Assembly: GCF_964355755.1 (NCBI RefSeq)
Contig: NC_092679.1
Span: 622,001-686,000 of the forward strand
Length of the DNA stretch: 64,000 nucleotides
Reading direction: 5' to 3'
DNA from: Antedon mediterranea
Taxonomy: Eukaryota > Echinodermata > Crinoidea > Comatulida > Antedonidae
A model generated the notes under the pieces. The model was not told where the DNA came from and ran no database searches. It saw only the letters and a program-made list of their open reading frames with translations. The stretch's first letter is position 1, and each line of letters begins with the position of its first letter. This document shows, in pieces, positions 1 to 15,300 of the stretch. The position numbers and the translations under genes were made by a program.

Positions 1-222
1 CTGTTGCTATGAATAGAGGTGAATTGCCTAAGCTTAGAGACCCGACAAATTCTCTATTTAAAAAAAACCTTATAAGCAGCAACATGGCTGGCAACAACTT
101 TGCTCCTGAGCCGCTATAACTAATAACTGAATTTCAATTTTAGATTTAATATTAAACAGGTAATGATACTTTGTGAATACTATAAGATGGTATGATATAT
201 ACCGTACTATGTCAATACTTAC

Positions 223-305
223 TTGTGATTTGTCAGGCTTCCAACCAATCATAAAATAGAGTTCAAATGTAGCGGGAACTGTACCATCTTCATTTCCATA
301 CATGT
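223..305 (-). CDS. NDUFAF5: NDUFAF5 exon 10 (last exon visible)
   Basis: This 83-base exon encodes [20 protein letters not shown] then WKPDKSQ, matching the family's [20 protein letters not shown]. The acceptor is CCTTTTCTTAG and the donor is GTAAGT. The donor shows that at least one more coding exon lies beyond position 1. Confidence 0.95.
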
Positions 306-3300
306 CTAAGAAAAGGAAAGTCACTAGTTTTAAACTCTGAAAAGTAATAACGGTATCAAATGGCTGAGCGGTTTAGGCAGGGGCGTCGCAAATGAGACAC
401 TCCTCAACAATTGATCTGGTGGTAGAACAAGTCTTCTAAACTGCATGACCAGTGTACACATCTTGCTCATGTGCACTTAAAGAACCCAGTGCATCCTTCA
501 GAAGAGTATGGGGTCAATGCTCATGTGCACTTAAAGAACCCAGTGCATCCTTCAGAAGAGTATGGGGTCACCATGGTTTTATATTCCATCTCAGTCCATG
601 TCATTCATGCTACAGTCGGTGTTGCACTGACGCTGCAATGGGTCTGTAGATCCTAATCTTATCATAATGAAGATCCTAATCTTATCATAATGAAGATCCT
701 AATCTTATCATAATGAAGATCCTAATCTTATCATAAATGAGATCCTAATCTTATCATAATCAAGATCCTAATCTTATCATAATCAAGATCCTAATCTTAT
801 CATAATCAAGATTCTAATCTTATCATAATCAAGATCCTAATCTTATCATAATCAAGATCCTAATCTTATCATAATCAAGATCCTAATCTTATCATAATCA
901 AGATTCTAATCTTATCATAATCAAGATCCTTCTCTTATCATAATCAAGATCCTAATCTTATCATAATCAAGATCCTAATCTTATCATAATCAAGATCCTA
1001 ATCTTATCATAATCAAGATCCTAATCTTATCATAATCAAGATCCTAATCTTATCATAATCAAGATCCTAATCTTATCATAATCAAGATTCTAATCTTATC
1101 ATAATCAAGATCCTTCTCTTATCATAATCAAGATCCTAATCTTATCATAATCAAGATCCTAATCTTACCATAATCAAGATCCTAATCTTATCATAATCAA
1201 GATCCTAATCTTATCATAATCAAGATCCTAATCTTATCATAATCAAGATCCTAATCTTATCATAATCAAGATTCTAATCTTATCATAATCAAGATCCTTC
1301 TCTTATCATAATCAAGATCCTAATCTTATCATAATCAAGATCCTAATCTTACCATAATCAAGATCCTAATCTTATCATAATCAATGTATATGACTATATA
1401 ACACCCACTCCAATCCAGCTTAAGCAATATAAAACAACTACCTAGGGAACCTAATACAACCATTAGACAACATCACTAACAGGATCTACTCAAGGCCTTC
1501 TGGGATAGATATCCTCCACATGGAATCAGCCATTAATTAAACCAGACGTGTGGATTCACTCGAACCCAATCTAATCTTTAGGGCTCTACTGGTGAGATTG
1601 TGTGAATGTCAAACCATGCTAAGTTATTCTTAATGTGATTTTATGTGGGTTCTATAAATAAACTACTTTAGCCAAACAATACATGTGATTGATCAACTGA
1701 TGAAGAAGTATTCCACATGATGATATGTGACACTGTATTATAGAATTTGCCTATGAAACACTGGACATAATGGTATGAGGAGATACAATAGAGAGAATAA
1801 ACTTTGATATAATACTGGCATAACATGTGATATATGTGACACTCTTATTACAGAATTTGCCTATGACACAGGACATATCATGAGGAGATACAGTACAGAG
1901 AATCCGGTAAATCATGGACTAAATACTTCCTTCACATATAAAATACAGAATAAAATTACAATTTGTTATAACATAACATCAAATGATATAAACATTTGTA
2001 CATGAATTTGCACAATTAAAATGTTATATCCATAAGCAACAGAACCATAAAAACGACTAATATGCTGAATTTAGGTTAAAGATGTATATTTCATTTATGA
2101 TTATACAAAAATTGAAAGCAATGCAAATGATATGTCTTGAATTAGTTTTATTGCTATTATGATTTGTGCCACTGAATGGCCCAGGGCAGGATCTGTTGAA
2201 TATAAATAGCATCCTCTATCTTTGTCAAAAATGCTGTTTTATTTTTTAAGTATATTATCATGTACTTAAAATTGTTCCTAGCAGCAGTTTATTTGTTTCT
2301 AGTTAGTTTCAGAGAGCAAAATAAATGAGGATAGGTTCTTTTTCGAAGTGCATAGAAGCCAGATGTATACACCAGCAGCCATATTCACCAATCACACTTA
2401 AGTGAGATACTTCCCTTAAATATTAAGTATTTCACTTAACTTAATAAATATTTAAGTATATCCCTTAAATTGTATTCACTTAGATAAAAGATTTTTTAAT
2501 TTTAAAGGTAAGTATTCCCTTAGCTTAAGTGTGAATGGTGAATACGGCCACAGTACTCCAATGACTTGAACCAGTGCCAATGTTATCTGGCTTGCAATGG
2601 CACCTTAATCACTCTACCACTTGATTCCCAAGTAAGAAACCAAGGTGTACCTTTGTATATGGCTGCAGCTGCAGCTTGTGTGTCGCGGTGTAACAGTTTC
2701 CTAGACCATGATGCATTGTTCTCAGCCATACCTTTTAGATCTGACATGACCTCAAACATTGTGGGATAGTTCACTGTGATCTCATCAACATCCTTAAAAA
2801 TAAAAACCTTAAATTAATTAAACATTCATCTTTGCATAGCTTTTAGCTATATGGCATCAATTGACATTTGGGCATAGGAGGCATACACTGAATAAATAAG
2901 AGGGTACACACAAAGCAAAATGCTTTAAATGAAGTCCACAATAATAATAATTAATGGTTATGTACATTAATGATGGTGCCAGCATTCATTTGTACACAAC
3001 TAGTACAACTTGTACACAAAGCCATAAATATGTACAATTATAAATTAAATGTTATACAGTATATATATATATACTATTCACAGAATGTTATACAGTATAT
3101 ATATATACTATTCACAGAATGTTATACAGTATATATACTATTCACAGAATGTTATACAGTATATATACTATTCACAGAATGTTATACAGTATATATACTA
3201 TTCACAGAATGTTATACAGTATATATACTATTCACAGAATGTTATACAGTATATATACTATTCACAGAATGTTATACAGTATATATATATACTATTCACA

Positions 3301-6300
3301 GAATGTTATACAGTATATATACTATTCACAGAATGTTATACAGTATATATATATACTATTCACAGAATGTTATACAGTATATATATATACTATTCACAGA
3401 ATGTTATACAGTATATATATATACTATTCACAGAATGTTATACAGTATATATATATACTATTCACAGAATGTTATTCTATAGTAGTTTTTACACGATACT
3501 TTTTAATCATTACATTTTTATACATTCTGAATGTTGTGCAGTTTTTTACTTGATGTTTTATTCTATTTTTCAATGTCGTTTGTATGTATTTTATATAAGT
3601 TTTTTCAATGCCTAGAGCTTTTTATCGTTTTTAATTTGTATCCAGTTTTTCTGTCTTATATCACAAGCAACATATTTTGTTTTTATACCTATATTTGAAA
3701 ACACAACAAATATAACTTGAACTTGATTTACCATAAATTTAAATACCACATTAGATTTATTCTCTATTGTACATACTATCTAATGATTGTTAACAATGTT
3801 TCTGTATCTTGGTGCAGGGAATGGGTTGATCTAGGCCCCAGTTGATAAATAATCTTGCATTACATCGCTTTTATCTCAATGGAAAGCTCTTAAATCCTTA
3901 TTAAATTTGATTATGCAGGCTTTGTATTTGGTGAAAAAACTAAAACAAATTGTAATAAATATTTATTTTCTTGATACATATAGTACATTTTCTGATGACA
4001 TTGAGAAATTAGAATAACTATGTAGACACTATTCTGTCATAATAAAACATTAATGTTTTAATTTATAAACATCTTTTGGTGTTAAATGTTAAAGATTGAT
4101 GAGTGCTAAAGCAAATGTCGTTATCAATAACATTTTAATGTAGTATTTTGGGTTAATTAATATTTAAATATTTATGGTCACAGTCTCAATTGATTTTAAA
4201 CATTTATATTTAAAGTTAACTGATATTTATAAATAAATATTTAAATATATTAGTAATAGTTCTATGTGTAATAAGTCTATGTTTAACATAGAAAACTTTT
4301 AACTTAATGTATTATATTTAGGATAATGACTCATATATTTATATGGATACCCAGATACAGATACTAGTATACATACTTTTTTATTTTTTTACATTTATTC
4401 ATTTGACATTTATCTTTTTGTTAACCTGCATTATAGTAATGATCTGTCTACATTATCAAACTTTATGTGGCAAGAAATGTTATGTGCCCATATATGGACA
4501 TGATGATGTCATATCACTACTGTGTTTTGGCATATCACTACCATATTTGGGCACATGACTAGTTTGATAGTGTGGACAGAGCTTTACTATAAAGTTTTTT
4601 TTTAATTTATTTTATTTTAACAATATTTAATGAGGGGGGTCCATCCAGCCGACGCTGTTCAAGCGATCCTCAAAACAATACAATTTGTTTACAATATATT
4701 TTGCTTTTTTGACAATCTTCAAGAAACAAGATGTTTGTTATTGGATAATTTGTGTTTTCTGTGAAATAAATGAATTTGAAAGCAACATCAAAATGATGAA
4801 ATATACTCAACTGAAAACAGAAGTCAAAAGAGGGGGCTATACTAGTGCTAGATTTTTCATTTGAAGGAAATATTAAATTAAAATAAAAACCAATGTATTG
4901 TACCAACAAATTATTGGTATTTATTAGTAACATTTTTTTGTATAAAAAGGAATAAAAATGATTTATTATTGACCCTGAATGAACAATATCCCTTTAAATA
5001 CTAAAATTATTCAATCTTAAATATATTCTGGTTTTCTGTGTAAATTCATCAAGTCTTAATTTACAACATTGCAGACAAGAAATAAATTTTCATTAAAGTT
5101 TTATCATTTCAGATCTTAACAAAGATTCAATGAGGTTTTCGGGAAAGAACATAGAAAAGAAGACTCCCTTAAGTACGTACTCATCATTAAGTAAATCACT
5201 ATATTTTCATATAAATACAATTTGTATTAATAAAGGCCAAATCCACCACTGAATATTCATTAGCCAATTTCATTCAGTAAATTTCTAATAAATATGTTTT
5301 GTGTCGCGGTAGGACAAAGGTCCAACTGGCAAATCTTTTTCTGTGGTTCAGAACAAATATAGTTTTACAAAACACAAAATTTGTTTTTAAAATTGCTTTT
5401 AAAGACGTGTGAAGCGACCATTACAGTGCAAGTATAAAAGCAATTTATTATATTGATGAAAAACAGATTAAATGTCCAAAAGCTTAGAATAAATGTCAAT
5501 AAGTTTAAAGTGGTTTACACACAAATTTCCTATACAATTGTATATCTATACTAAATGCAAAAAAAAAAGCTTCAGAAATATAATATGTTTAAGACGCAAT
5601 CACAAATAAAATCAACCATGCATGTTGTGAATTTTTTGTTCATTTTATCAATGTTAAAAAGGGTAGTTTTATATCTTTCCTATTACTGTAATGTATATTT
5701 ATTTATCATTGGAATGAAATATATTCAGTAAAGACATTCCTGTTATATTAAATTAAGAAGAAAAATATAGGAAGATGTTAAAGATGATGAATCAATATCA
5801 GTGGGCTGCTGCTGATAATTCTGATAATGGTCGAGCTAATGATTAGATTTTATTAGATAAGATTAAATGAATTGATGGCAATGGCGATAGGTAGAGGGAA
5901 AGATTGATATCTATAAAGATTAATACTGTACACAGTTAAAATTAAGGTATTAAGTATTATATATATCTTTGAACTTGTGTTAATATTTAAAAGTGGTCCT
6001 TAAGTCAGTGTAAACGTTTTAGTAAGTATTGTATATCTTTGGTGTTACTGTTTCCAAGTGGTCTTTAAGTCAGTGTAAAAGTTTTAGTAAGTGTTGTATA
6101 TCTTTGGTGTTACTGTTTCCAAGTGGTCTTCAAGTCAGTGTAAAAGTTTTAGTAAGTGTCGTATATCTTTGGTGTTACTGTTTCCAAGTGGTCCTTAAGA
6201 GGGCAGACTAGAAGTAGAAAAGTAAATGGGTGCTATTTGTGCATTTAATGACTGTAAATAAATTATGTAAATTTCACAGAAATCATTTAATTTTAACTTT

Positions 6301-9300
6301 AAAATTTCTATGAAATTGTAAATAATTGTATTGAATTTTTATCATTACCGTAATAATATATCTTCAAGAAAATACAATTTAGAAAACGTGACCGAGTGTA
6401 ATTGAACACAATTTCCATATAGATCAAAAGGTTAAATTGTGTAGATGGAAGAATTCCATTTTTGAAATTAAATGTTTAAATCATTTTCTATTTTTACGAT
6501 TTACTGGCTAATATGCGCTTGCTTTAAACTTAAATTATTTATTAATTTATTAAAATAAAACCACTCTATATTTTAAATTAACAATAAACGTGAATGAAAT
6601 TTAAACGTACTACAGTTAGCAGCGTGAATCCTGCACGGGTAAGGAGGCTTCCGAGGTCACGAAGATCAGTAAAAGGTGAAACATGAGGTGAAAATCCCTG
6701 CGAAAAAAAAGGATTTAAATGATGAGCATACATGATTGAAAAGAATAAATTTTGTGATCTTTAAAATAAAGTAATATAAATGGTACACAGTGCTTCAAGG
6801 GGATTTTATTTGATAAGCTGAGAATTTTGAGAATAAAAAAATAAGTTCTTATACTGTGAGCTGTCAGTGACATAATCACATCTTGAAAATGCCTTTCGCA
6901 AGCGTTAAATAAAGTTAAAATGCCTTCTGCAAGCGTTGAATAAACTCACAGTAGACAAATGTCCTAAAACTATCTTGCAGCAATTTAACCATAAACCTAC
7001 AGGTTTATCATTCATTACAGTATTATTATCTTAATAATGACATATCTATGCAAAATCTACCTAATCTTTATTGTAATCCTTTTAATGTATTTAAATTTTG
7101 TGCGCTTCAATTTTTAATCAATAAGTATTTGTCTGAATGTATGAAGTAAATAATATGTTATATTTGTGACATCTTGTACGATTCAGATGTTTGATTGATG
7201 TTGTTGCTAAGTAGAAGACTATCACCTTTAGAAACTCTTCTTTATTATACTTGCAAAATAAGGTAGTAAAGTAAGTAAATACTTAACAAAAGACATGAAT
7301 ACTTAGTTAAGTAAGCACATTTATTCATGCAAGTGGTTGGTACCATAGTTTGACTAAGATCCAAACATTGGTCTAAAGTATTGTAGCAGTGCTCATGCAA
7401 TGGTAGGTACCATAGTTTCACTTACAAACATAGTTTAAAGCTCAAATAAAGCATTACAGACCAATAATAATAATAATAATAATAGACCAATATTAGTAGT
7501 TTTAAGCTTTGATTTCTAAAGCTCTGTCTACACTATCAAACTATTTTGACCCAAAAAAGTGTGATGTGCCCAAACATGGTAGTGATATGACATCATCATG
7601 CCCATATATGGCCACATCACGTTATGTTGTCACATTTCGAAAACTTTCAAGTGACATCAAGCGAATGTCAAATGATGTCACATTGAAATGTGCTTCTCCT
7701 TAAAACTAATGTCATTCCATCTATATCAAGAACCACATATTCATAATGCAGCATTTTTAAAATATATCCACCATCCGTTCCACTACCCCTAGCCAAATTT
7801 GATAGATGAATGACACCTAGTGAATATATATAATTAACAATGTCACAGTAAAACGTGCCACCCATACAACTTGCTCCAAATAATGTCATCAATCGCATTA
7901 TTCATTAATAAATGAGCATTGTAAAATGTTTTCACCTTCAACTCCCCTAGCCCCAAGTCAAATTCATTGAGTAAAACCTTACGTCATATTAAAAAACGTG
8001 CCACCTCTCTACAACTTTCCCCAAATGATGTCACCATGCAATCACATTAGTTATAATAATGTAATTCAACATTGGCATTGAGTTCGATAAAGAGAGAAAG
8101 ACATAATGTTGATTGCACAGGACAAAATTAAATGGTAACTCAATTAAATTACTGTTACTAGTTATAATAGTTAGACCTTGAAGTTCAAATTACATGGATA
8201 ATGTACAAAAATGAGTTCACTTCTTAAAGACTAAGAACTGACTTGACTAGCACACATGCTTACAGGAATGTATTCAAAATAACAATAATGAAACAACAAT
8301 GGAATAAATAAGAAATAACAGACGAATAACAATAATTCTTGATGAAAAGGAAGAAGGCAGGATGCGGGACACGTGACATGACAAATCAACCAGGACATTA
8401 AACACCAACCGAGGAGCCAACAAATTATAATAAAAAAACACCAATAAAAAAAACCATTTCGAACCAATAAAGTTGACAATTTCTTTTGATTTCATTTACA
8501 TTATTTTGAATTTTAAAAAATGTAATGTGTTTATTTTTGTTATTAGTTATCCGCTTAGTAGCGGATAACTCCTTGTAATCGTCCTGTTTCATCATCTTTT
8601 TTTTTTTTTTTTTCTGTATTATACTTCTTTCCTTCTGTCATTTTTGTGCGTCGCGTTTCTCTAAAACGTGTAAACAGAACATATCGTAACTTTGTCAACA
8701 TATCGACATTTACGTGAACTTGTGCACCTCCTATTTTTGAATGACGTCAGAGTTGCGCAACGTGACTTACGCGCGATTTTATGAATTTCAATGATTGATC
8801 ATAGACTAAAAACGAAACATAATTTTGTTTTGACACTTTGTGAAAATTTAATTCACATCAAGCGCAAACTTCCTATGGATTAAAAATAGCATGTTTCACA
8901 AAAAGTTACGCGCGCACGCGCGTTTAAAATTTTAGAGTGCGAAAAATCAACTTCTAATCAACTTTCTATGCGTTTCATGTCATTTTGAGCATGTCAAAAA
9001 TTCCCACGCGCGCGAAACTTTTTACGCACGCGGTGCACACTTAGAGTTAAAAACATATTTTTTACGAGTGATTCATGTTTTTTCAGCCTTTTATAGTAAT
9101 GTTACCAACCTTTAAACAATTTCGACTTAAAATTACGTCATACGAGCACGTCGAATTAAATAATTTGCACGCGTTTCTGGTGAAAAAGTTCAAAAATTCG
9201 TCAAAATTATGCCTATTTTTAAACAGTCATAGATTCTAAACTACATGGAGAACTTTTTTTTAATTACATATTCTGGAAGTTGATGAGTTGTAGATATCGA

Positions 9301-12300
9301 ATCATGCATTAATATGGCTAACCGGACATTGTGACGTCATCGTATGGCCACGCGAATATAAAATATAGGATTTTTGTCTCTTTCGTCATAGCTCATCACA
9401 TTTAATAGAGCGCATCTTCACTTATTCGTAGTCGATTTTCACCCCGATTTTAATATATTCTAGGTCAATCAACTATGTTTGCATGAATTAAAAATTTCTT
9501 AATTTTTTTATCGTCATCATGCCTAAAAATTTCAATTACGTTGGTCATTAATTTCATCTTTCCAGTAAATTTTAATCTGTTATAGCTCGTACGAATAAAA
9601 TGTGATAATCAGGATTAAAACGTTTTCAGGAAGCTATTGTATTGTAGATACAAAATCATGTGAAAATTATGCCAATCGAATGTTGTGACGTCATCATATG
9701 GCCAGTTAAATACAAAAAGTCATATTTTCATCTTTTGCGTTATATTTCATTAGATTTAAAAGAGCGCGCATCAATATTTCACGTATTCAAATTTCTTCTA
9801 CACGTTAATATGTTGTTGCTGAGATAATTTCATTCTGAAATTTCTACTTTTGCATTTCATTTTGAAACCGTCAAGATGTTAAAAATTACAATAAAATACG
9901 GGTCCCGTAATTTCACCTATTTTACACTGTTTGTGATATGTATACAGATTGTACTGTGTATACTATGTATATGACACAAAATAACAGAATTCAGAAATAA
10001 CAACATATCATATTCTTCAGTTCAGGTCATAATGCCTTAATATTTTTCTGTGTGCAATATTCTAACGTATGACGTGCACGTGGCGTTTGTCGAGCGGATA
10101 ACTAACTCGTCAAAGTGACGAGTTTCATGTCTAGTTGTAATTCTTTTCTCTTATCATAAAGTGCAATTCAGCTGAAAAATGATACTTTTTTCCTGCTGCT
10201 AAATTTTATGAATGTATTTTTATGTATATAATTGAATAATTGAATAAAATATACCAGTGATATATAAAATAATACTAAATATTACCAACAATCAAAACAT
10301 TAGGTCTTCCGGTGTATTTGTATCAATCAATCAAAAACCCAATTCAATTTATCTCGGTCAGAAGGAAGAAGCAATGTTATAAACAACACTGTAAACCAAT
10401 TTCTACTTCACTATTGAGGTTGTAAATCAAGACAGAGATAGAATTCTTTGATTTTGATTGTTGGGGACCTTTCTCGTTTCACCGGTCGTATTTCTGGTGA
10501 TGCAGTAATGGGATAGATAATTAGAAACTACAGGATTTATATTTGCCTACTATCAATCTTTTAACAAAGCTTCACAAAGGTTAATTAAACAAAGTCATCT
10601 TCAAAATTAACATTTTTATTAATCTATATGCACATTTTTTTAATTAAATATTAATATTTTCAAAAATTAACAAAACCAGTATATTTATAAATTGATATCA
10701 TGATCATCAATATCATAATTATCATCCCCATCCATACAAGTTTTTTCCTTCCTCTTATCAACCAAATTCCCTAATATGGACTTAAATACGAACTACTAAA
10801 ATCAGATTTATTCAGAGACTTCTTGCTATTTTCTATTCTATTCTATTTCTTCTAAGATAAAACTATTCATTTCAATAATTTAATAGTTAGTCAACATTTA
10901 TGGTTATAAATCTATTTGAATTCCTTTTTTTTGGTTCACTTTGTTATTTTGATATTTATATTTTAAATTAAAGAACAAATTAGTGGGAATGTGCAGTTTC
11001 CTTGATAATGGATTAGTGTTAATATCTGACTTGATTTAGCTTATACCCACAGCATTGTTCAGTCATTTAGCTTATACCCACAGCATTGTTCAGTCATTTA
11101 GCTTATACCCACAGCATTGTTCAGTCATTTGCCTTTTGATTTATATTCATATTATGTATACATCCTGTTATCGGCTATAATATAACAATCTGTATACTAA
11201 TCTGTATACTAGTTTGCATACTAATCTGTATACTAATCTACATACTAATCTGTATACTAATCTTTATATTAATCTGTATACTAATTTGCATACTAATCTG
11301 TATACTAATCTGTATAATACCAACCTACATACTAATTTGTATACTAATTTGCATACTAATCTGTATACTAAGTTGCATACTATTTTGTATTCTAATCTGT
11401 ATACTAATTAGCCTCTAATCTATATACTAATAATATAATATGCATATTAATCTGCATACTAATTTTCATACTAATCTGCATACTAATCTAATATACTAAT
11501 CTATATATTAATCTATATACTAATCTTTAAACCTATTTTCATACTAATCTGTATACTAATCAACATAAAACAACTGTGAAATATAACAACATTTCAACAT
11601 CAGGAACATTATCTGTAAAAATAATTCCTGTCAAAGGTCACCACACAGTTGTTATTCTATCTGTTGCTTAATATTTTATATAAAGACAGTTATGATTTGA
11701 CAACGAAATAATGGTTTGATTTACGAGATATGCTTTCCTAGAAATTTAAATTTGGGTTAAACTCATCCAATACACAATATAATATGGAGGCATTTTAACA
11801 TACAGTAATGGTTCTATTAAAGATAGATTTCCTCCCAAAAACATGAAAAATGAAATTTAAATCAGATATTGATAGGCCAAATTGTTGTATTGTGATGATA
11901 TTGATGATGATGATATTGATGATGATATTGATAATCATGATGAAAATGATGCTAAAGATAAGGATGATAATAATGATAGGGCAATGTTAGTGATGATAAT
12001 AATGATAGGGCAATATTAGTGATGATAATAATGATAGGGCAATGTTAGTGATGATAATAATGATGAAGTCTCCCTAAGTAGTATTAATTCTATTAAACAT
12101 TTTACTGTTCTGAATTTGAAGCCAGTACAAACGATAAAAATACCATCGTAAAGTATTTGTCATTTAGCTTCCAATTTCATTCATTTATTGCCGATTAACT
12201 AGGCTATATCTTGTCAGATTAATTTGACCTATTTTTACAACTTGTTTAATTAGATTCTTCTTCTTAATTGAACAAGTTTCCTTTCAACACACTTATTAAC

Positions 12301-15300
12301 GCAATATGATGACAGAAATTATTTATCACTGAAAATTTAACCAGTTTGGATCTCTTGGGAGGAATGAAGAGTTTTATTTTCTGAACTCGGTGAAGAAAAC
12401 AGATACTTATGGCCCTCTATGTCAATATTTGGAAGTTAAATTTCAATGGAAAGCAAGAAATTCTAATCCACACATCATTAATGTATATAAAATTAAAGTG
12501 AAAAGATGACCTGCCATGTGAAAGAAGCAACATCTGAAAGTGGACAGCAAATATTTAATGTGGAAGATGTAATACAAACTGATGTCCATCTACCGTAGTA
12601 CCTTTAGAACGCACGCCAGGTATAAATACATTATTATTTTTTGTAATAATATAAAATTAATCATTCTGTATTTCACCAAAAATTTACGATGTAGTTTTGA
12701 TTACTTATTGTATTTGTTTCTTCTAGGTACGTTTTTATACTCCTGGGTAAAAGTGAGTTTTCCATTTGTACAACTGTACTACATACAAAGGTTGTAGAAA
12801 ATCGTTTAAGCATCAACAGTATTAGGAGATATAGTGCTATCTAAGTAATTTATCCTACAGACGACAATGTTCTTAAAACACGTTTTTAACTCATAGGTTT
12901 CGCTATGTATATTAACTTAATTGTCCAACGAAATTAAACAAAATAAAATATATTGGTAGAGTTTATAAAGCAAGTTGAAGGCATGAATTCAGCACGTACT
13001 TAGCCACGAGTCGTCATTGAATTGGATACATATCATACATTTATATTAACTCAACACAAATTTCAGATTAAAGTTGTACATAACAATTTGAAAATTAATC
13101 AAGCATCTTGTAAATCCCATCATCATTAACTAAATATAACACTAAGCATGTTCAATCAAATTGTAACTAATAACTATAAAAGTTCTACTCTTCATAGTAA
13201 AGATGTCTGTGAGAAGACAAGCAGCAATGCTTTAATGCATACGAGATTCCTATAGAACCTTTATGGCAATTGGCTTAAGCTGCTTTCACATAGAAAAATA
13301 TCATGGAAAATGGGCTCAGTGGTGAAGCATTGGATTGTTCAACACATACAATTTGGATCCGTACCTGATTCGGACTCCATGCAATGGATCAAGAAGCCAT
13401 TTGTTTGATGAAATCTTACGATTTTTTTCTTTTGACAAATCAACAGTAAGCATGAATGACCTCGCTTCACAACGAATAACCGAATTTGTACTCGATGTGA
13501 AAGCGTGCTCAATGCTCGTGATATTTTCCTTAGGGCGCCGGACTGAATCCGGGCCCGATGTGAAAGAAGCTTTAGTTTAAATCATTAACTGTAAACCAAA
13601 TCTAATCTGTGGTCACACTGTATCCGGTTTAATTAATATTTAATCAAATTATAATTCGAAGTCTGCTTCTAACATTTGGTCATATGCTATACAAATAGTT
13701 GAATGTCCTACAATTATCCAAAACTGTTGGCTCATTTGATCAATGTATGCTAATTAGTAATAGGACATCCACTTGGATTAAGTTTTACTTATTAATTAGC
13801 CTGTTCAAAAAATATTTTTAATCTTTATTTTTTGGGGGTAAATACATCTTTAAAGCTCTGTACCCCTACACTACAGTATCAAACTAATTTGACAACAAAG
13901 TATGATGTGCCCAAATATGGTAGTGATATGCCCAAATATGATAGTGATATGACATAATCATGTCCATATATGGGCACATGACATTTTTTTTGTCACATAA
14001 AGTTTGTTTGTGCAGACAGAGCTTTAGTAATATTTTATGTTAGATGATAATTTGTGAAAGTCCATCCATATTGAGTCAGTGGAAAGTTTTGTAATGTGCT
14101 AGTCCATCGATTGGCAAGAAGATTGGTAATGAAGGGCAGATGTACTGTATGTATAAATATAAAATGTATCACTGGGCGGTATATAAAGATAAAGTTGACA
14201 CCACCTTGGTTTGATATCAAGAATTAGTCCAATCATTTTAGTTTAAAATATCGGTGACCACTATTATGATGATTGAAGAGGTCGCTGAGAAACGTCTACG
14301 TACACCTGCTATTTCTAATATTACCTGCAAATTTTTCATGTTACAAAGGTTTATTGAGAAACGTACATTAAGATTAATTACATATAAACAAATAGTACAA
14401 AATACAGGATGATCACTTATTGATTCGAACTGAGGAGGTTGTGGCGGTGGAGGCTAAATGAATTATAGCAATCAACGGAAATGAATTTATCTCATGAGTT
14501 GATGAAGTCAAAATAAGTGAATTTACTATGTCTTCGCAAACAAACCAGCTGCTGTAAAAAGAATCGTGCAAGAACACCTGCTGGAAGCGGAAAGGAGCAA
14601 TAAAGGAAGGGGAACGGTTTCGTTGTTGTCAAGGTTGTTTCCCAGGGTTACAGTTATAAGTGATATATAATGGTTCAGGCTCATACAACCACAATAATGA
14701 GTAAGATAATGGTTTGAAAGTATAAAATCGATCGTAAGTATTACATTAAAAACAAACAAAAAACATTTGAACAACGCTTTGAAATAATCAAAGTGTAACC
14801 AGTCGATAGGATTCTACTGTATGGAATTGTGGGTAGCAGACGACAGCATGGAATTGTGGGTAGCAGACGGCAGCATGAAGCCATGTTTCTGTCAAGGCAG
14901 GTGCAAATATAGGGTCTTAGCAACAACAAAGTATTGACATGACAACAAAAGATTTGAAATCATTACCTTACATAAATATTAAATGAGAAAGTCTACAAAT
15001 ATTCAGATGAAGGCACTTTTTAAAGATAAAAAAAGTAAAAAGGCCTCAAGAAAAAATGTCTCTTCTCAAATTCATCCAACAGGGTGGATAAACAATTTTT
15101 TTATAATTTATCGTGCTTATAAACTAAGTCTCATTTGAGGGTTAGGAAGTGGAGTTGAAAGAGTCGCTAGTTACAATCCTGGCACTAGGTCAGGATTGAA
15201 CCCTGGACCTTAGGATTGGAAGGCTACAGCTCCACTACAAAGATTTGTACTTTGCAGTTCAATATTCTGTTTATTTCATAGTTATTCCTTTGTTCTATTA

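Larger units (their letters stand above)
8545..10134 (+). mobile_element. Non-autonomous Helentron/Helitron-like element
   Basis: The left end is a perfect hairpin, AGTTATCCGCT-TAGT-AGCGGATAACT (8545-8570). The right end carries the inverted copy AGCGGATAACT (10093-10103), then a 9-bp stem with 3-base loop (10104-10124), then TTCATGT and CTAG (10131-10134) followed by TT. Subterminal inverted repeats plus a 3' hairpin close to a CTAG end are the structure of Helentron/Helitron2 elements. There is no Rep/helicase ORF, so it is non-autonomous. The inside is rich in CG words (ACGCGCGC) compared with the flanks, and two modules about 354 bases apart resemble each other. Confidence 0.65.

Noticed and set aside
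360-430. tRNA-Leu/Ser-like A box TGGCTGAGCGGTTTAGGC
   Set aside because: No B box or cloverleaf follows at the right distance. At most it is a fragment of a tRNA-derived repeat.
651-1384. CRISPR-like array (23-bp repeats)
   Set aside because: There are no unique spacers; units are directly adjacent, and the DNA is from an intron-containing animal genome.
2970-3615. Three overlapping plus-strand ORFs of 144-188 codons rich in Tyr and Ile
   Set aside because: They are translations of the 30-bp TA-rich tandem repeat in different frames.
13335-13580. 81-codon plus-strand ORF
   Set aside because: It overlaps a tRNA-like repeat segment and has no recognisable domain or splice context.
14526-14774. 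82-codon minus-strand ORF with a signal-peptide-like start
   Set aside because: The first residue is not an ATG at the stated frame start, and the hydrophobic composition is ordinary for this DNA.
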